Below, in pieces: positions 1 to 12,700 of a DNA stretch of 64,000 nucleotides. Source of the DNA: Nymphaea colorata (lineage: Eukaryota; Streptophyta; Magnoliopsida; Nymphaeales; Nymphaeaceae). The notes under the pieces are model-generated. The model was given only the letters and a program-made list of their open reading frames with translations. It was not told where the DNA came from and ran no database searches. A program made the translations under genes and the position numbers. The DNA lies in NCBI RefSeq assembly GCF_008831285.2, contig NC_045144.1:23699716-23763715 (forward strand). The letters are read 5' to 3'. Within the stretch, counting starts at the first letter, position 1. Each line of letters starts with the position of its first letter.

Positions 1-1389
1 AGCAAAAAGAGGATCCTGATTTTGCTAAAAATATGGAAGAAAGTAAGAAGGTAAATTCTCTTTGGTATCAAGATGAAGATGATTCCTTGTGGTTTCGACA
101 AAGATTGTGGGTCCCTAGAGATGAAGAGGTGAAGCGTCAGTTGCTCGATGAAGCTTACAAATCCAAATTTGCTATACACCGTGGCAGTACAAAGATGTTT
201 CAGGATATGAAATAAATTTTCTGGTGGCCTGAAATGAAGCGCAAAATTGCAAAATACGTAGCAAAATGCTTAGTTTGTCAATGGGTCAAAGCAGAACATG
301 AACGACCAGGAGGCTTGTTGCAGAGGATAGATATTCCAGTGTGGAAATGGGGGACATTACGATGGATTGTGTGGTTGGTTTACCTCACACCAGGAGACAA
401 CATAATAACATATGGGTGATTGTTGATCGACTTACTAAGTCCGCTCATTTTCTGCCAATCAATATCTATCAATAATTGGAAAGTCTCACAGAGTTATATA
501 TTAGCGAGATAGTGAAATTGCATGTTGTGTCAAAGTCGATTATTGCGGATCGAGATCCACGTTTTACCTCTAGGTTTTGGGGGTAATTGCAAATGGCATT
601 GGGTACTAAGCTTAAGCTGAGCAAAGAGTTCCAACCCCAAACTGATGGGAAATCTGAGAGGACCATTCAGACCTTAGAGGACATGTTGCGTGCTTGTATT
701 TTGGACTGCAAAGGAGAATAGAATAAACATGTGAAATTGGCAAAGTTCGCATATAATAATAGTTACCATTCTAGTATCAAAATTATACCTTTTGAGGCCT
801 TATATAGAAGACCATGCCGATCGCCAACTTGTTGGATTGAATTGGGAGATAAACCCTTTGGTACTGCAACATTATACGAACTAAGTACAATCGATAAGGA
901 AAAAGTCGTTGACTGCTCATAATAGACATAAAAGTTTTGCTGACATTCAACATAGAGAGTTGGCTTTTGACGTTTGTGATCATCTGTTCTTGAAAATTTC
1001 ACCTACTAAAGGCATTTTTCGATTTAGTATCAAGGGAAAGTTGACCCCAAGGTTCATTACAGATTGGCACTACCACCTAATTTGAGTCATGTTCATGATG
1101 TTTTTCATGTTTCCATGCTTCAAAAGTACGTACCAAATCTTACACATGTCATTGACTTTCAAGGTCTTAAAGTGCAAGATGATTTGACAATGAAAGAAAA
1201 ACCTATTAGAATTGTAAATTAAAGAAAGCAAGTGCTTCGCACTTTAGTGAAAGTGAAATGGCAACACCATGGGTTGAAGAAAAGCACATGGGAACTCAAG
1301 GATGATATGCAAAAAAGTATTCACACATGTTCTTAGACTGAGGTATGATCCAAATTTCGATGACAGAATTTTATTTAAGGAGGGTAGGA
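1..1389 (+). mobile_element. Ty3/gypsy chromodomain retrotransposon, 3' part of pol (decayed)
   Basis: The conceptual translation gives, in order, an HHCC zinc-binding module (HRGSTKMF near 178-200, then CLVC near 270-282), integrase core pieces ([10 protein letters not shown] near 425-455, ADRDPRF near 545-565, ERTIQTLEDML near 655-690), and a basic C-terminal part ending in VKVKWQHHG and STWEL (about 1250-1305) that resembles the chromodomain end of Tekay/Del-type chromoviruses. Several stops and frame changes break it, so it is inactive. It runs in from the left edge, so gag, protease and reverse transcriptase lie outside the window. A purine-rich tract (about 1377-1389) directly precedes the LTR, as expected for a polypurine primer. 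Family assignment is firm; clade assignment is inference. Confidence 0.85.
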
Positions 1390-4300
1390 TGTAACAATTT
1401 TCATTTGGGCAGGTTGAGTTGGATCAGGATCCAGATCCGGACCCAAAATCCATTCCTTGAAGAGGAGCCCGACGCCTCTTCTCCCTCTTCCTTCCTCTCG
1501 GTCTCCCTCTTCATTGCCTCTCTTGTTGCAAGCGAACGCCCCGTGCAGAGAAGAGGAAGGCGGAGGTCTGTGCAGCGGCGATGGAAGTTAAGGGCAGCGA
1601 TGGCGGTGGCGCTCAGGTGAACCCTCCTTCTCTCACACCTGCTCACTCTCCCTTGCCATCTCCTTCTCCTTCCTGCCAGTTCTCTCCTGCACGGTCCCTT
1701 TCCTCTACTACCTTCTCGTCTCCTTCGCACACTCTCTCGCCCTCATTGTCTCCCTCCTTCTCCTGCACTCTCCCTCTCTGCACGCTCTCTTTCTCTGCAT
1801 TCTCTTTTGCCCTCTCGTCTCTCTCGCTCTCTCTGTCTATTCCATATCTCTCTGTCAGTGCCCTCCCACTGCCCACGCTCTCTCACTACTTGAGCCCCCT
1901 CTCCTCGTCTCTTCTGTCTCCTCCTCTCCATCTCCCCATATCCCACTCGATTTTCCCTCTCTGTCGGCCCTTTCTCCCTCACCTGAACCCTTGGTTTCCC
2001 CTCTCTCACTATCTCCCTCACATGTGCTGCCTCTCTCCCACTCCCATCCTCTCGTGTCCTCTCTCTCGTTCGTCTTTAGCCTCCCTCATAGCTATCGTGG
2101 GCCCCCTTCTAACGACAGACCCCTCTCTTAAACCTTTTTCCATTGATTCTCACTATTTGGTGGTTGTTGGATTGGAATTGCAGCTTGGGGATGCATCTTT
2201 CTTTTCTTAACAGTGAATAGAAGGCGTTGGTGGTGGCGGCATTGGATGATTTTTGCCGCTTGGGGATCAATCAAACATTTGAGGTGGCTGCCGGGAACAC
2301 TACGACAGTTTAGACTCTAAGATTGGGATGAGTCAGGCCTAATCGAGCTTAAATTATCTCAAATTTACTGTTAGTGCATGTATAATTATTATTTGAGTAT
2401 GCTAGACTCATGATTCTATGATTTAGAATACATATTAGTAATGTTGCTATTTTGGGAAAAGTTTATGACTATTTTGAGAAGGACGAGGATCTACATATCT
2501 AATTGTCCCTCTCGCATGATGGGTTAATTTTCGAAGCAAATAAGAAGTATTGTAGAGATTTGATGTGGTTGAGAAGATTTAGAACCATTTTCGGAAACAT
2601 GTGGTGCATGCTATTGTGAATGTGTATATCATGGCGTTAGTTGGGAAAGAATATGTAAGTTGGGAAACTTAATTTTGGTGAAGACGTCTCAACTGAGAAA
2701 GCAAGGGAGAAACGTATTAGGGATTGGTTGAATTGAAAACTCGGAACATAAATCGTTTGGTGATAACCTCAAAGAGTTGGGAAGAGATCTATTGGAGGGC
2801 TTTGGTTCGATACAACCCGTCGACACTCTCTTGAGGCAATGACCTATGCCTCAATGATTGTATGTTATACTTGCATAGATTGTAAAACTATTCGAGTAGA
2901 GAATTTATCACTTGCTTATGTTTGCAGGTAAACCGACCACATCAAGTAGACCTTGAGCAATGTGATTCGAACCTTGAGGCATTTTGGGTAATTTTGTAGA
3001 TGCATGTAAGTATTGCAACATGCTAGGAAAATCCTTGCCTGGCGCCAACTTTTGAATGTGTGTTGTGAGGATCGTTGGATCCCATGATTATGATGTGATT
3101 GAATGATCATGATGTGATTGAATGAATGTATACATGAAAATTGATTGCTTATGTGATTAGTTTTGTTTTTAAAATTACTACGCAATTACATGTGCATACT
3201 AGAAATGATAACTGCTGGGGACAGATGAGGTGGGGTATTGAGTCGAGTATCTTCTCGATCCCGATTGTGCATTAGAAAGCATCCTATAATGATAATTGCA
3301 TAGAAAAGCTACGAGCCATTCGAAAGATCGAGACTACTCTCCATAGTTTGGCTAAGTTTTGAAAGATGTGATTGATATATTTGATTAATATGAATGTCGT
3401 AGTATGTTGCATATGCATTGCCGTGGGCAATAATGCAATTGAACAAAATTGAAGGGTAGTTGTACCTGTAATGTTATGACGGCTAGCTAAAAATGTTAAC
3501 TATATGTGTAGCCTTTGTGTGGAGCCAATTGAAGGTAGGGGTGCACTAGTGAAGTTTACCAACCTCTTGAGCTAACTGGTCATTTTATAAATGTGCTTTC
3601 TTAATGATAAGTAAGAAAGAATAAGAAATGAGGGGCCAGTGAGTTGTGGCAATGTGTTTGGGAGATGTCCCGTCTTCGCCACTGGTCTTGCATGTTCAGA
3701 GCGCAGGCGGTGCAAGGCCCCAAGGTATTGTTGTGTAATGTGCTTGGAGCGTTGGGCTCCTGCCACCATGGGGGTTGTGTCGGTTGTAGGCTGCCCGCGG
3801 TGTGCACGTGTCTGTGTTTGCACCCATAACAACTTTCAATTTACTAAAGCTAATGTAAACAAAAAGAATGTGAATGAAGTGTGTGTGAATGAAGTGATTT
3901 TGAATGTTCTGTCCCCGCATGAATTTCATGTGACTAATGAATGTGCTATTGTGGCCATTGTGTGGCCTTTACATGTCGTGGTTTATGTGATGGGTGATTG
4001 TATTCCTTATCATGACATGATAGTGATTTGCTTTCATATTTATCATATCTAATATTTGTGCCTTTCCCTAAAAGGGTTATGGATCTTTTTGGCTTGTTTC
4101 CATACTACGAGGGCTAAGCCTTCTGTCGTTTTATTTTTTCTCAGGTTTTGGCAAACTCAGGTCAGTAGGTTGATCAGATGGCTGAACTCACATCCTACTG
4201 AGAAGGTTTTGGGTCTATTGTAGTGCTGGCGCATCATGTTTTGGTTTTATTGATATTTTGTTTTTGTTAGACATCAATGTTGTGGTTTGGGGCATTTTTG

Positions 4301-4625
4301 TCATAGAGAGTTGTTGTTGGATTCATTTCAAGATCAATATGGGCATGTTTTATTGATTACCACTATTACTTCTTGGTATATACTCTAGGTAAGTCCATCC
4401 TCTCAATCCTTATTTTACCTATATTTACTTGCTTGTGCATATTTTCTCTATAAGGGTGTAGGTGGCATAGTTGAATTAGCCCCATGGTATCTACTTAGAG
4501 CATATAGCCTGGTCAAGAAAGTTGAAAAAAAGGATTTGTAAAGATTATGTAATGAATATTGATGTAGAAACTATTTTAGTCAAATTTGAAAATTAAATCT
4601 GGCTCTCCCTCCTTCCTCTCTTCTT

Positions 4626-4657
<32 letters not shown>

Positions 4658-5081
4658 TATATATATTAAAATAGTTACAATGGTCATAGCTTTTTCCATG
4701 CTTAATGCATAAGTAGTTGTGGTTGTCGCAAGCAAAAGCCACAACCAAAACTATGGCAAGTGGTGTTGGTAGATCATAGCTGGTGGATACAATAGCCATA
4801 ACGAAAAGCATAGGAAAAAGTCAATAATTACAAGGGCCATTGTGATGGTCACTTTATTAGCCGCCATAAGGAAGACCATGGTTGAAAATAGTTTCAAATA
4901 TGGTTTTTGGGCCTATGGCTACAACTTTAGCTATGCCTAATGAAATGTTTCAATGTAATATTGGTGTCTTTCTTAAACTTTAGAAATCATGAGTTACCAA
5001 CCAAAAGAAATAAATTGTGAAAAACACCTCAAAATCCAGTAAAACGTAAGAGAAATTGCATCTAAAAATCGGGATGTTACA
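1390..5081 (+). repeat. 3' LTR (~3.7 kb) of the Ty3/gypsy element
   Basis: The sequence begins TGTAACA at 1390, just after the polypurine tract, and ends TGTTACA at 5075-5081, a perfect 7-bp inverted repeat as LTR ends should have. Immediately outside the right end, reverse-strand LINE sequence resumes, which supports 5081 as the insertion boundary. Inside are a long pyrimidine-rich stretch (about 1480-2110) that yields artefactual Ser/Leu/Pro-rich reading frames, and a (CT)n tract near 4,626-4,651. LTRs of several kilobases are known in Del/Tekay elements. The 5' LTR and left target duplication lie outside the window, so the length rests on the end structure only. Confidence 0.7.
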
Positions 5082-7870
5082 ACCTATGTTTTTTATTGAA
5101 AGATTTGTCGCATTCCAATTCAATATACCAGCAATCTTTTCCCACAAATTCTGCTTGAACTCCCCAGATCCCTACTCTCGACCTAATAACTCTTGAAAGA
5201 GGGATTCACAAGTCCTTCTAATCTCACGAAAATCTTATATCCTTTTACCATTATGAACCAGCAAATTAATTTTTTTTCTTCGCTCTTCGAACCTTTGTAA
5301 TAACATGAAAAAAATGCTAAATTTCCATCTTCATCAAGATGCCATTTCAGCCTTGATTTCTATTTCAACATCCTCTCTATCTACTCCAAAGCCTTTCTCA
5401 ATAGTAGTTCTTACACTCCATTAACATGGAATCCTCTTTCTAGCCTGACTTGAACTTCATCAAGAGAAACTTGAATCCCTTTAATTATATCAAACTTTCT
5501 ACTCAAACAAATCTTACTCAAAAAAATACGAACTCTTTCTCACCCTCTTCAATTTAGAGTTGACCATAATCAAAGGACAACTAGCTGCCTCCAACCTTGT
5601 TTTACTGTAATTCAACATTCAGGTTTCTCACCCCAATGAAGATAGTGTTTAAACAAGGAATTGGACAATACTCTATTTCTATTTTATCCAAAGAAGACCA
5701 CTACCGATGTTCTGAAGACACTCTCTAAAACATTCTAAACTTACCACTAACACCCCATTGTTCCAGCCAAGGACGATTGATCATACACTTGTCTAGTGTA
5801 CACATAATCAAACTTTCACCTGATCTATTATTAACCCATGAATGCTTATAAGTCTCATCCTCCATCATCACCAATCCACAACTATCCAAGAAAGAATTAA
5901 AACTCAGGCAAGAGTAGTAACTCAGCTTTCTCCCTATTTGTCATGCTTATTTCTCATGGCACTAAAATCACCAATGAGTATGCAAGGATCCCCATAATTT
6001 TGTAGAATAGATTCTAAATGATTTAACATCCTATTTCTCAGGAGTCAAACATATCTGCCAATCACATATCTTTCTCTTTTTTCCTCTATTCACACAATGA
6101 ACAAAAATTCAAAATTTATCAACAGCTAGAACATGACCCTACACTTTACAAGGGCTCTATCCTGCAATTATATGTGTTTTACTATCTGCTAACCAACAAT
6201 TACATTACACAACTAGATGAGGGGCTTATTTCCTTCAAGTGAAAAATCCCTCCCAAATGAGCATTGAAATTACTGCAATCAAACAATCAAGACTTTGCTA
6301 ATACACGAGCAGTTTCAATCCCATATGAATAACCCATCTACCATGGCCCTGCATATTCCAAGAACAAATTTCATGTTAGGATATCAAAAAATAGCCCTCT
6401 CCAGGAAAAAGTTCCTCTAAATTCTTCTGCATTTCTGATCACTGGCCTCTACACACCGTCTTTCTTTTACTGCTTAGCCCTCTAATGTCATTACAGCTGG
6501 ACAAAAGTTGCTTGCATCCTGCAATACAACCTCCTTTCAATCCATGTCTTCCACGACCTCTAGCACCCACCTGTGTGCATGAAACAAATGAAATGGATGA
6601 TTTCCTTTTTAGGTTTTCCTCAAAGTCACCCATCCTACCATTATGTGGACATTGGACAATAGCTTGAGCTGTAAAAGTAAAGCCAAGAGAACCATCATCC
6701 CCTTCTAATATCAACTTGTAGTAACCATTTTCTACAAAAGGATTCACATGGAATTCCAAAATGATATTTTCACCCTGAACTTCCTTCCATCTCTATGAAA
6801 TTCTGAAGCTTTCTAACGTCCATGAGTATTGGCCCCATTTTTTTCACCATTTTTTCATTCCGTTCATACACGACCATTTGGCCCATCCTTTATGTACAAC
6901 TTCTATCTCATCCCCCTGCCCAAAGATACTAGAACATTAAATTCATTCTCACTATTATTGACCTCCCAAAATTTCCGATGCCCCTAGTTGTCTTCCTGAT
7001 TCTTGGGGTCATTATCCCTGGGTTATTATGAATTTTTCATAGCACTCGCCTTCAGGGCACTAACTTCATCTCTGGCTGGACAATCCTCGAGGGATGAGTA
7101 TTCGTTCCACAATATCAACAAATTGTAATCTCCCCTTGTAACGATTATTTGGGAAATTTTCCAGCCCCCAACAAAAAAAAAAAACTTCTAGCTTGAGAAC
7201 CGCTTTAGGGGGCAGATCTACCCGAATTTGAGCAAAGCCATTCTTCGTCATCAAAGAATCTAGAGAGTCCGCCTCCAAAAAATTGCCTCCCAATCCATGA
7301 GCAACTGATTAAAAAACACTACTGCTCCAAAGCATAGGCCCCATAATCAGAAATCTGCTTCATAGGGGTAGCTTGATTTTAGGACTTATGCATAAGGGCT
7401 GACTTGGTCGCAAATTGCTGTAGCAAGAGTCTTTCCTGCAACTTTCCATATTTTGTTCTTCGTAACCCAACTTAATTCCTCTTCATTCTACCACAATCCT
7501 TGCCCATAAAGAACACAATCTCCCAATCATCTCCTTCCTAGATGAAACCAGTGCAGATCTCAGTGTAGCGCTCCTCTTCCCTATATGAGCGCCCAAAATC
7601 TGGAAAATGACCATCAGAGAAAAGATCCATCTCCGGCCACAAAACCTTAACCATCCCAAGGAAGTACCCTCTAGTGCACTACAGACAAAAGAACCACCTC
7701 TGACGTGTCAACGATCTTTCTTCTTATTTGCTCTAGTAGAAGGGGATGAAAGCACATCGATCACTCACTATAATCCAGACCAATTGTTTGAGTTGAAGTC
7801 AACTGGCGAAGCCGTGGGTTGGTTTGGGGAAAAGGCCCAGAGAGCCTCTCGCGTTGGTAGTATTTAGAGC
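5082..7870 (-). mobile_element. LINE (L1 type) remnant with ORF1, endonuclease and an internal deletion
   Basis: Read on the reverse strand, 7,600-6,440 holds ORF1 debris including a DUF4283-like segment (FAQIRVDL near 7,200). About 6,000-5,740 encodes the apurinic endonuclease core (ILIGDFSAM, then SFLDSCGL and HSWVNNRSGE). About 5,350-5,160 is the linker before reverse transcriptase (KSRLKWHLDEDGN). After that the sequence jumps to NWNATNL near 5,100-5,130, a motif that in the related LINE at 14.9 kb lies after the RT catalytic motif, so the RT core is deleted. The low-coordinate end is cut by the gypsy LTR at 5,082. The upper boundary is approximate. Many stops make it inactive. Confidence 0.75.
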
Positions 7871-7948
7871 AAGCCCGGTGGATGTGCCGTGTATTGGGAA
7901 CACTGTGTGACTGTTCCATGCATGGAAAACTTAAGTGTTTGGGGCATA

Positions 7949-8162
7949 CGCCTTGAGACGGGATAGTGCACTAAGTGGTCAGAAGGTCCAGTCACAAGGA
8001 GTCTTAAGTTACAATACCTATAGTCGCTGTCATGTCTCCCTTGCATCATAAAAGTCTCCAAACATACTCTATGAGCCATAGGGTTGAGAGGCACATGGAA
8101 GGTAATGGCCTTTTTTTTGGAAAAGTAAATGAAAAATCCACTTACCCTAAAAAAAAAAAAAA
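7949..8162 (+). mobile_element. SINE-like retroposed insert with poly(A) and 16-bp target duplication
   Basis: A 16-bp sequence, AAGTGTTTGGGGCATA at 7,933-7,948, recurs with one change at 8,163-8,178. The 214 bp between end in an A-run (about 8,149-8,162) that abuts the second copy. A long target duplication plus a terminal poly(A) is the signature of LINE-mediated retroposition. No clear Pol III A and B boxes were found, so it may be a SINE, a processed RNA or a truncated LINE tail. It carries no convincing coding sequence. Confidence 0.7.
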
Positions 8163-8178
8163 AAGTGTTCGGGGCATA

Positions 8179-8402
8179 GTCATGAAAGGGCCACAAGGTG
8201 TTCTTAATGCGAAACGGTGGGCCTCATAGTACTAGTCGACCATCTTTTAATTACCAAGTCGCCGCTCATTTGGGGATCTGCCCAAGCCAAGTCAATGCAC
8301 TGGCCAGACTGTCATGAAATACCAAGAACCTAATTATTTATGGAGAGGTCGACGCCTGCCAATAAAAAACATCTCAACACGTTAAATAAGATTCAACCAC
8401 CT
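8179..8402. other. Intergenic stretch upstream of the LPR gene
   Basis: No gene or repeat was recognised. It presumably contains distal promoter sequence of the multicopper oxidase gene that follows. Confidence 0.4.
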
Positions 8403-8407
8403 CCGCC

Positions 8408-8416
8408 TTTATATAC
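8408..8416 (+). promoter_or_regulatory. Candidate TATA box for the LPR gene
   Basis: A TTTATATAC motif is followed within about 40-60 bases by a CT-rich stretch (about 8,458-8,480), a common plant 5' leader arrangement. It lies about 650 bases before the start codon at 9,067, so the leader would be long or would contain an intron; a GTAAGT at about 8,763 could be a leader donor site. This is inferred from motif and position only. Confidence 0.45.
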
Positions 8417-9066
8417 CTTAGCGTCCGAAGCCCCACGGCCCCCACCCAAGGTTGAGATCTCTCTCTCTCTGTCTCTCACACAACTGGAGTTCTTCCTTCA
8501 GCTCTACATCTTCGTAATTCAATTTTAGGCCTCCCTTTCTCTCTGTCCCTCTCTTTCTCTCTCTGGTTCGTTTGTCCACTCACCGGTCAGACATGTATCT
8601 ACAAGAAATGTCAGTTGGTACTTATTGGTTCATTAATTAATTACTGTCATTTGCTGTGACGGATGGCACAGATCAATTATCACCTATAGAGAGTGATATC
8701 ATGATGTACAACTTCGTCTGAATTCCATGCGTGTTCTTCGTCGTAGTTGTTTTGATTACCTTGTAAGTTCTTCATTAACTGTAGGTGGCGTTGTGTCATA
8801 CATGAGAAAAAAGGGAAAAACACTCATCTTAGAAGAAAAACTGTTCCCAGGTGAAGGTGCTAATTAGACGTACGTAGGCCGCATAAGGTGGCCACATGGT
8901 TAGGCGACATTGTCTAATGGAGATCGACGTTATCTAAAAGTTCCCTGGTGATATTGTTTCTGCTTATCAACAGGAAAGATGTTTCGTGTTTATTTACGCA
9001 AGAGAAATAGATTTCTTTGTTTTAATTTATTATTTGAAGAACAATATTGAGTAAACTGACCATGCA

Positions 9067-9334
9067 ATGAAAATATATATAGGAACTGCGAAGATGAAGC
9101 TGTTCTATTGTTTCGTCGCTGTTGTACTGCTAAATGTAATTGCTTGTTGTGTTCGTGGCTATCAACTGAAGGCTGCTTATTCTACAAGGCAAAAACTGCT
9201 CGAAAATCAAGATGACACCCTACATATGTTCGTTGACAAACTGCCAAACATGCCAAAGGTGTATGGTTATTCCTACGTCCATGGGGTGCCAAAGCCTAAG
9301 CACATCGCCGTTGGCATGTTTATGAAGAAATGGG

Positions 9335-9410
<76 letters not shown>

Positions 9411-9693
9411 GTTCTGATAAGATCTTCCTAACTCCACCAAAGTTAATTGCCTCAGCAGCTTAATTTGCTCATTTGCAAACATCCCCATCAGAATGTAGAC
9501 GCATCTACCATTAGCCTGCTTATTTATTGTGCTTAACATTAACAAATGTCAACAACTGACTCGAGTTTTACTCCTGAAGATTGATGTTCTTGATGCACTG
9601 AGAGTTAATCTATCAATTTGTGACAAGAATGACCTGTGCTCGATTCTTCTTTACTAAAGGATATTTCCACCGAAAGTATTGAGGAAAACTTAT

Positions 9694-9731
<38 letters not shown>

Positions 9732-12700
9732 TACCTTCGATCCATGGAAATATGAAATACATTGGTAGTTATGGGAGAGAAATCTGACGCTCTTAATTAT
9801 GAGGGAATTTTAATTTATTAGAGATAGGTCGCTTCTTTTCCACAAAACTTCTGTTCAGATAGAACTTTTTCCCTTTTTTCTTATTCTGCGATTACATGAT
9901 AGTTATATGAAAACATAAATTTGGTAATTTCTTCACTTGCAATTACTGATAACGAGCGACCACATTCTTCATTCTCCGTTGGCCAGAAATTCCACCGAGA
10001 TCTACCGCCGACGACGGTGTTTGCATTCGGCACATCTCCGGAAGAAGCGACGGTGCCGGGCCCGACCATCGAAGCCCTCGACTCAGTGCCCACCTACGTC
10101 ACTTGGGAAAACCACCTCCCCCACAAGCACATCCTCCCTTGGGACCCAACCATCCCCACCGCCATACCAAACAGAGGAGTCCCCACCGCCGTCCACCTCC
10201 ACGGCGGCATCCAGTCACCACAGAGCGACGGCAACCCGTTAGCCTGGTTCACGGCCAACTTCAGCGAGACCGGACCGGCCTGGAGCCGGCGGACCTACAC
10301 CTACCCCAACCAGCACCAGCTCCCAGGCAACCTCTGGTACCACGACCACGCCCTGGGGCTAACCAGAACGAACCTGCTGGTCGGTCTCCTTGGCGCCTAC
10401 GTGGTCCGCAGCCCTGAGGAAGAGGCTCCATTGGGCGTGCCAACAGGCAAGTTCGACAGGCACCTCATGATCTTCGATCGGACCTTCAACAAGGACGGCT
10501 CCGTCTACGTCAACACCACAGGGGTGAACCCTAACATCCACCCCATATGGCAGCCTGAGTATTTTGGAGACACCATTTTAGTCAATGGCAGAGCTTGGCC
10601 TTACTTGAAGGTGCAGAGAAGGAAGTACCGTTTCAGGATCTTGAATGCCTGCAACGCTCGTTACTTGAACCTGTCGCTGAGCAACGGCATGGCCCTCACT
10701 CAGTTGGCCTCTGACTCTGCCTATTTGCCACACCCCATCACTCTCACCAGCGTCCTCCTCGCACCGGCCGAGATCGCAGACGTCGTCGTCGACTTCTCGG
10801 AGTCGACGACCAGAAAGGTCGCCCTGATCAACGACGCCGTCTATCCATTTCCCCACGGGGATCCACCGGACTCGAGGACCGGAAAAGTGATGATGTTCTT
10901 GGTGAAGTCGGCGGGCAGGGCGCCGCTAGCACATGATATGGATAATTCGCGGGTCCCTCAGGATTTAATCACTTATCCCTCGGCAGTCTGCAACGAGGCT
11001 GTCAAGACGAGGTACATTGTGTTCTATGAGTACGGCGGCTCGACCGGAGCTCCGACGCATTTGTACATCAACGGCAGGAGGTTCGAGGATCCAGCGACGG
11101 AGAAGCCGGCAGTTGGCAGTACGGAAGTCTGGAAGGTGATAAACTTGACGCCGGACAACCACCCGCTGCACATTCATCTTGCCGTTTTCCAGGCGGTAGA
11201 GCAGAGGGAGCTGGTGGGTGTGGAGGAGTTCATGGGATGCATGACTGTTGAGAATGATGCCCTCAAGTGCAACGTGAGCAAGCATGCCAGGGGTCAGGTT
11301 GTGCCTGTGCCGATGAACGAGAGGACGTGGAAGAACGTGGTGAAGATGGCGCCGTCCTTCATGACCACCGTCGTCGTGAAGTTTGAATTCGTTCACTGCA
11401 AAGAGCCTTACCCGTTCGATGCGACTGCTTATCCTGGATACGTCTACCATTGCCATGTAAGTCCACGTTTGCTCTTGCATATGATTACCTCCTTGAGCGT
11501 CTTCTGAAATGGAAATTAGCAAGATAGTTTTGAAAAGCACCAGAATTTTCATCTTATTCTAAATTCAAAGTTAAGAATTGAAGATGCGGAAAGTTTTCCA
11601 AAAGAGGCGCATCATTAACAAGTGAGCAGAAAAGGTTTCCAGAGTTCGAAAAATTGAGTTCATTGGTGAATTAGTCAGCAAATTCATGTTGTGTAAGCTA
11701 GTTTTCTATCTCTTCCCACAGCTCAAAATCTCTTTTGCTTTAGTCGGGACCAAACTGTTGAGCTTAGAGATAAAGTATGCAGATTTAAGAAGCAAACAAT
11801 TAACCAAAAGTTATTGATCAAGGAACTTTTATCGATAATGAGGGAAAGATTAATTTGTTTTGAATATATTGGTATAACTAATTAATGATCGCTGAAGAGG
11901 CGCGCATTTACCGTTCCTTGGTTTAGTTGTTTCTTTGTGCAACCCACAGATTGCAGATATGCACACCCTTCCTTGCGCACCTTGAAAAACTTTATAATGT
12001 CATTCATTAAAAGTAATGAGAGGGTGTTTAGATGACACCTTCAAAAAACATGTTTCTTGAAAAAATTTTGTGAAATCATCGTCAAATACCTAGTTTAGAT
12101 GTTTGAATCACAAGACAATATCTTAGGGGAGGGGTTAAAAATCAGTTTAATTTACATGAAAAATTTGGGGAAGGCAGTTTTTTCTGTTAAGCTGGGTATA
12201 TGCACTCTCTAGTAAAAAAAATTGTGCACAAAGGGATGTAAAAACAAAATACCCCGGTCATAAAATGGGTAGGCCTCTATAAGGATAAAAAGGATGGTAA
12301 AAATTTTGAAAGTCCGAAAAACCATTTCTATTTAAAATTGAAATGGAATTGGCTGTCATTTTAACATCACTTTTGATATTTACTTTTTGGGTGCGAGGCC
12401 AAGAGAGAGTTAAACTTCAGTAACTAATGCCGTGGCATATGCTATAACGGTCAGACCATATAGAAAACTGAAATTTGTAGTATGTCTGAACATATTTTCC
12501 GCAAATTAATCCAATATCATAAATGTTTTTACTGTAGTCAACTTTTTGGAATAGACATCGATCCCAATTTTGTTGCTGAAAATATGATTATTTTGATGCT
12601 AAACCATTCATATATTTATGGGTATTTTATTTTCAGAACATTAAAAAGGGGTTTGTACGTGACTGAGGAACGTAAATGGTGATTCTTGCAAAACCAATCG

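Noticed and set aside
1581-2210. Long Ser/Leu/Pro-rich open frame (209 codons)
   Set aside because: It lies in a CT-rich tract inside the LTR; the reverse strand gives equally long Arg/Glu-rich frames, so the openness is compositional.
3639-4052. 137-codon open frame with many cysteines
   Set aside because: Inside the LTR, with no recognisable domain and overlapped by open frames in other phases and on the other strand.
4670-4940. Possible CACTA or MITE insert in the gypsy LTR with repeated CATAG/CTATGGC motifs
   Set aside because: Sub-terminal-like motifs are present, but no inverted ends or target duplication could be defined.
11457-11507. Extension of the multicopper oxidase frame to a stop at 11,507
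   Set aside because: It runs past a consensus GTAAGT donor; the conserved end of the HCH-x3-H motif is supplied by the exon at 12,950.
10103-11552. Several long open frames in other phases and antisense to the multicopper oxidase exon
   Set aside because: Shadows of a GC-rich exon; they lack motifs, whereas the chosen frame has all copper ligands.
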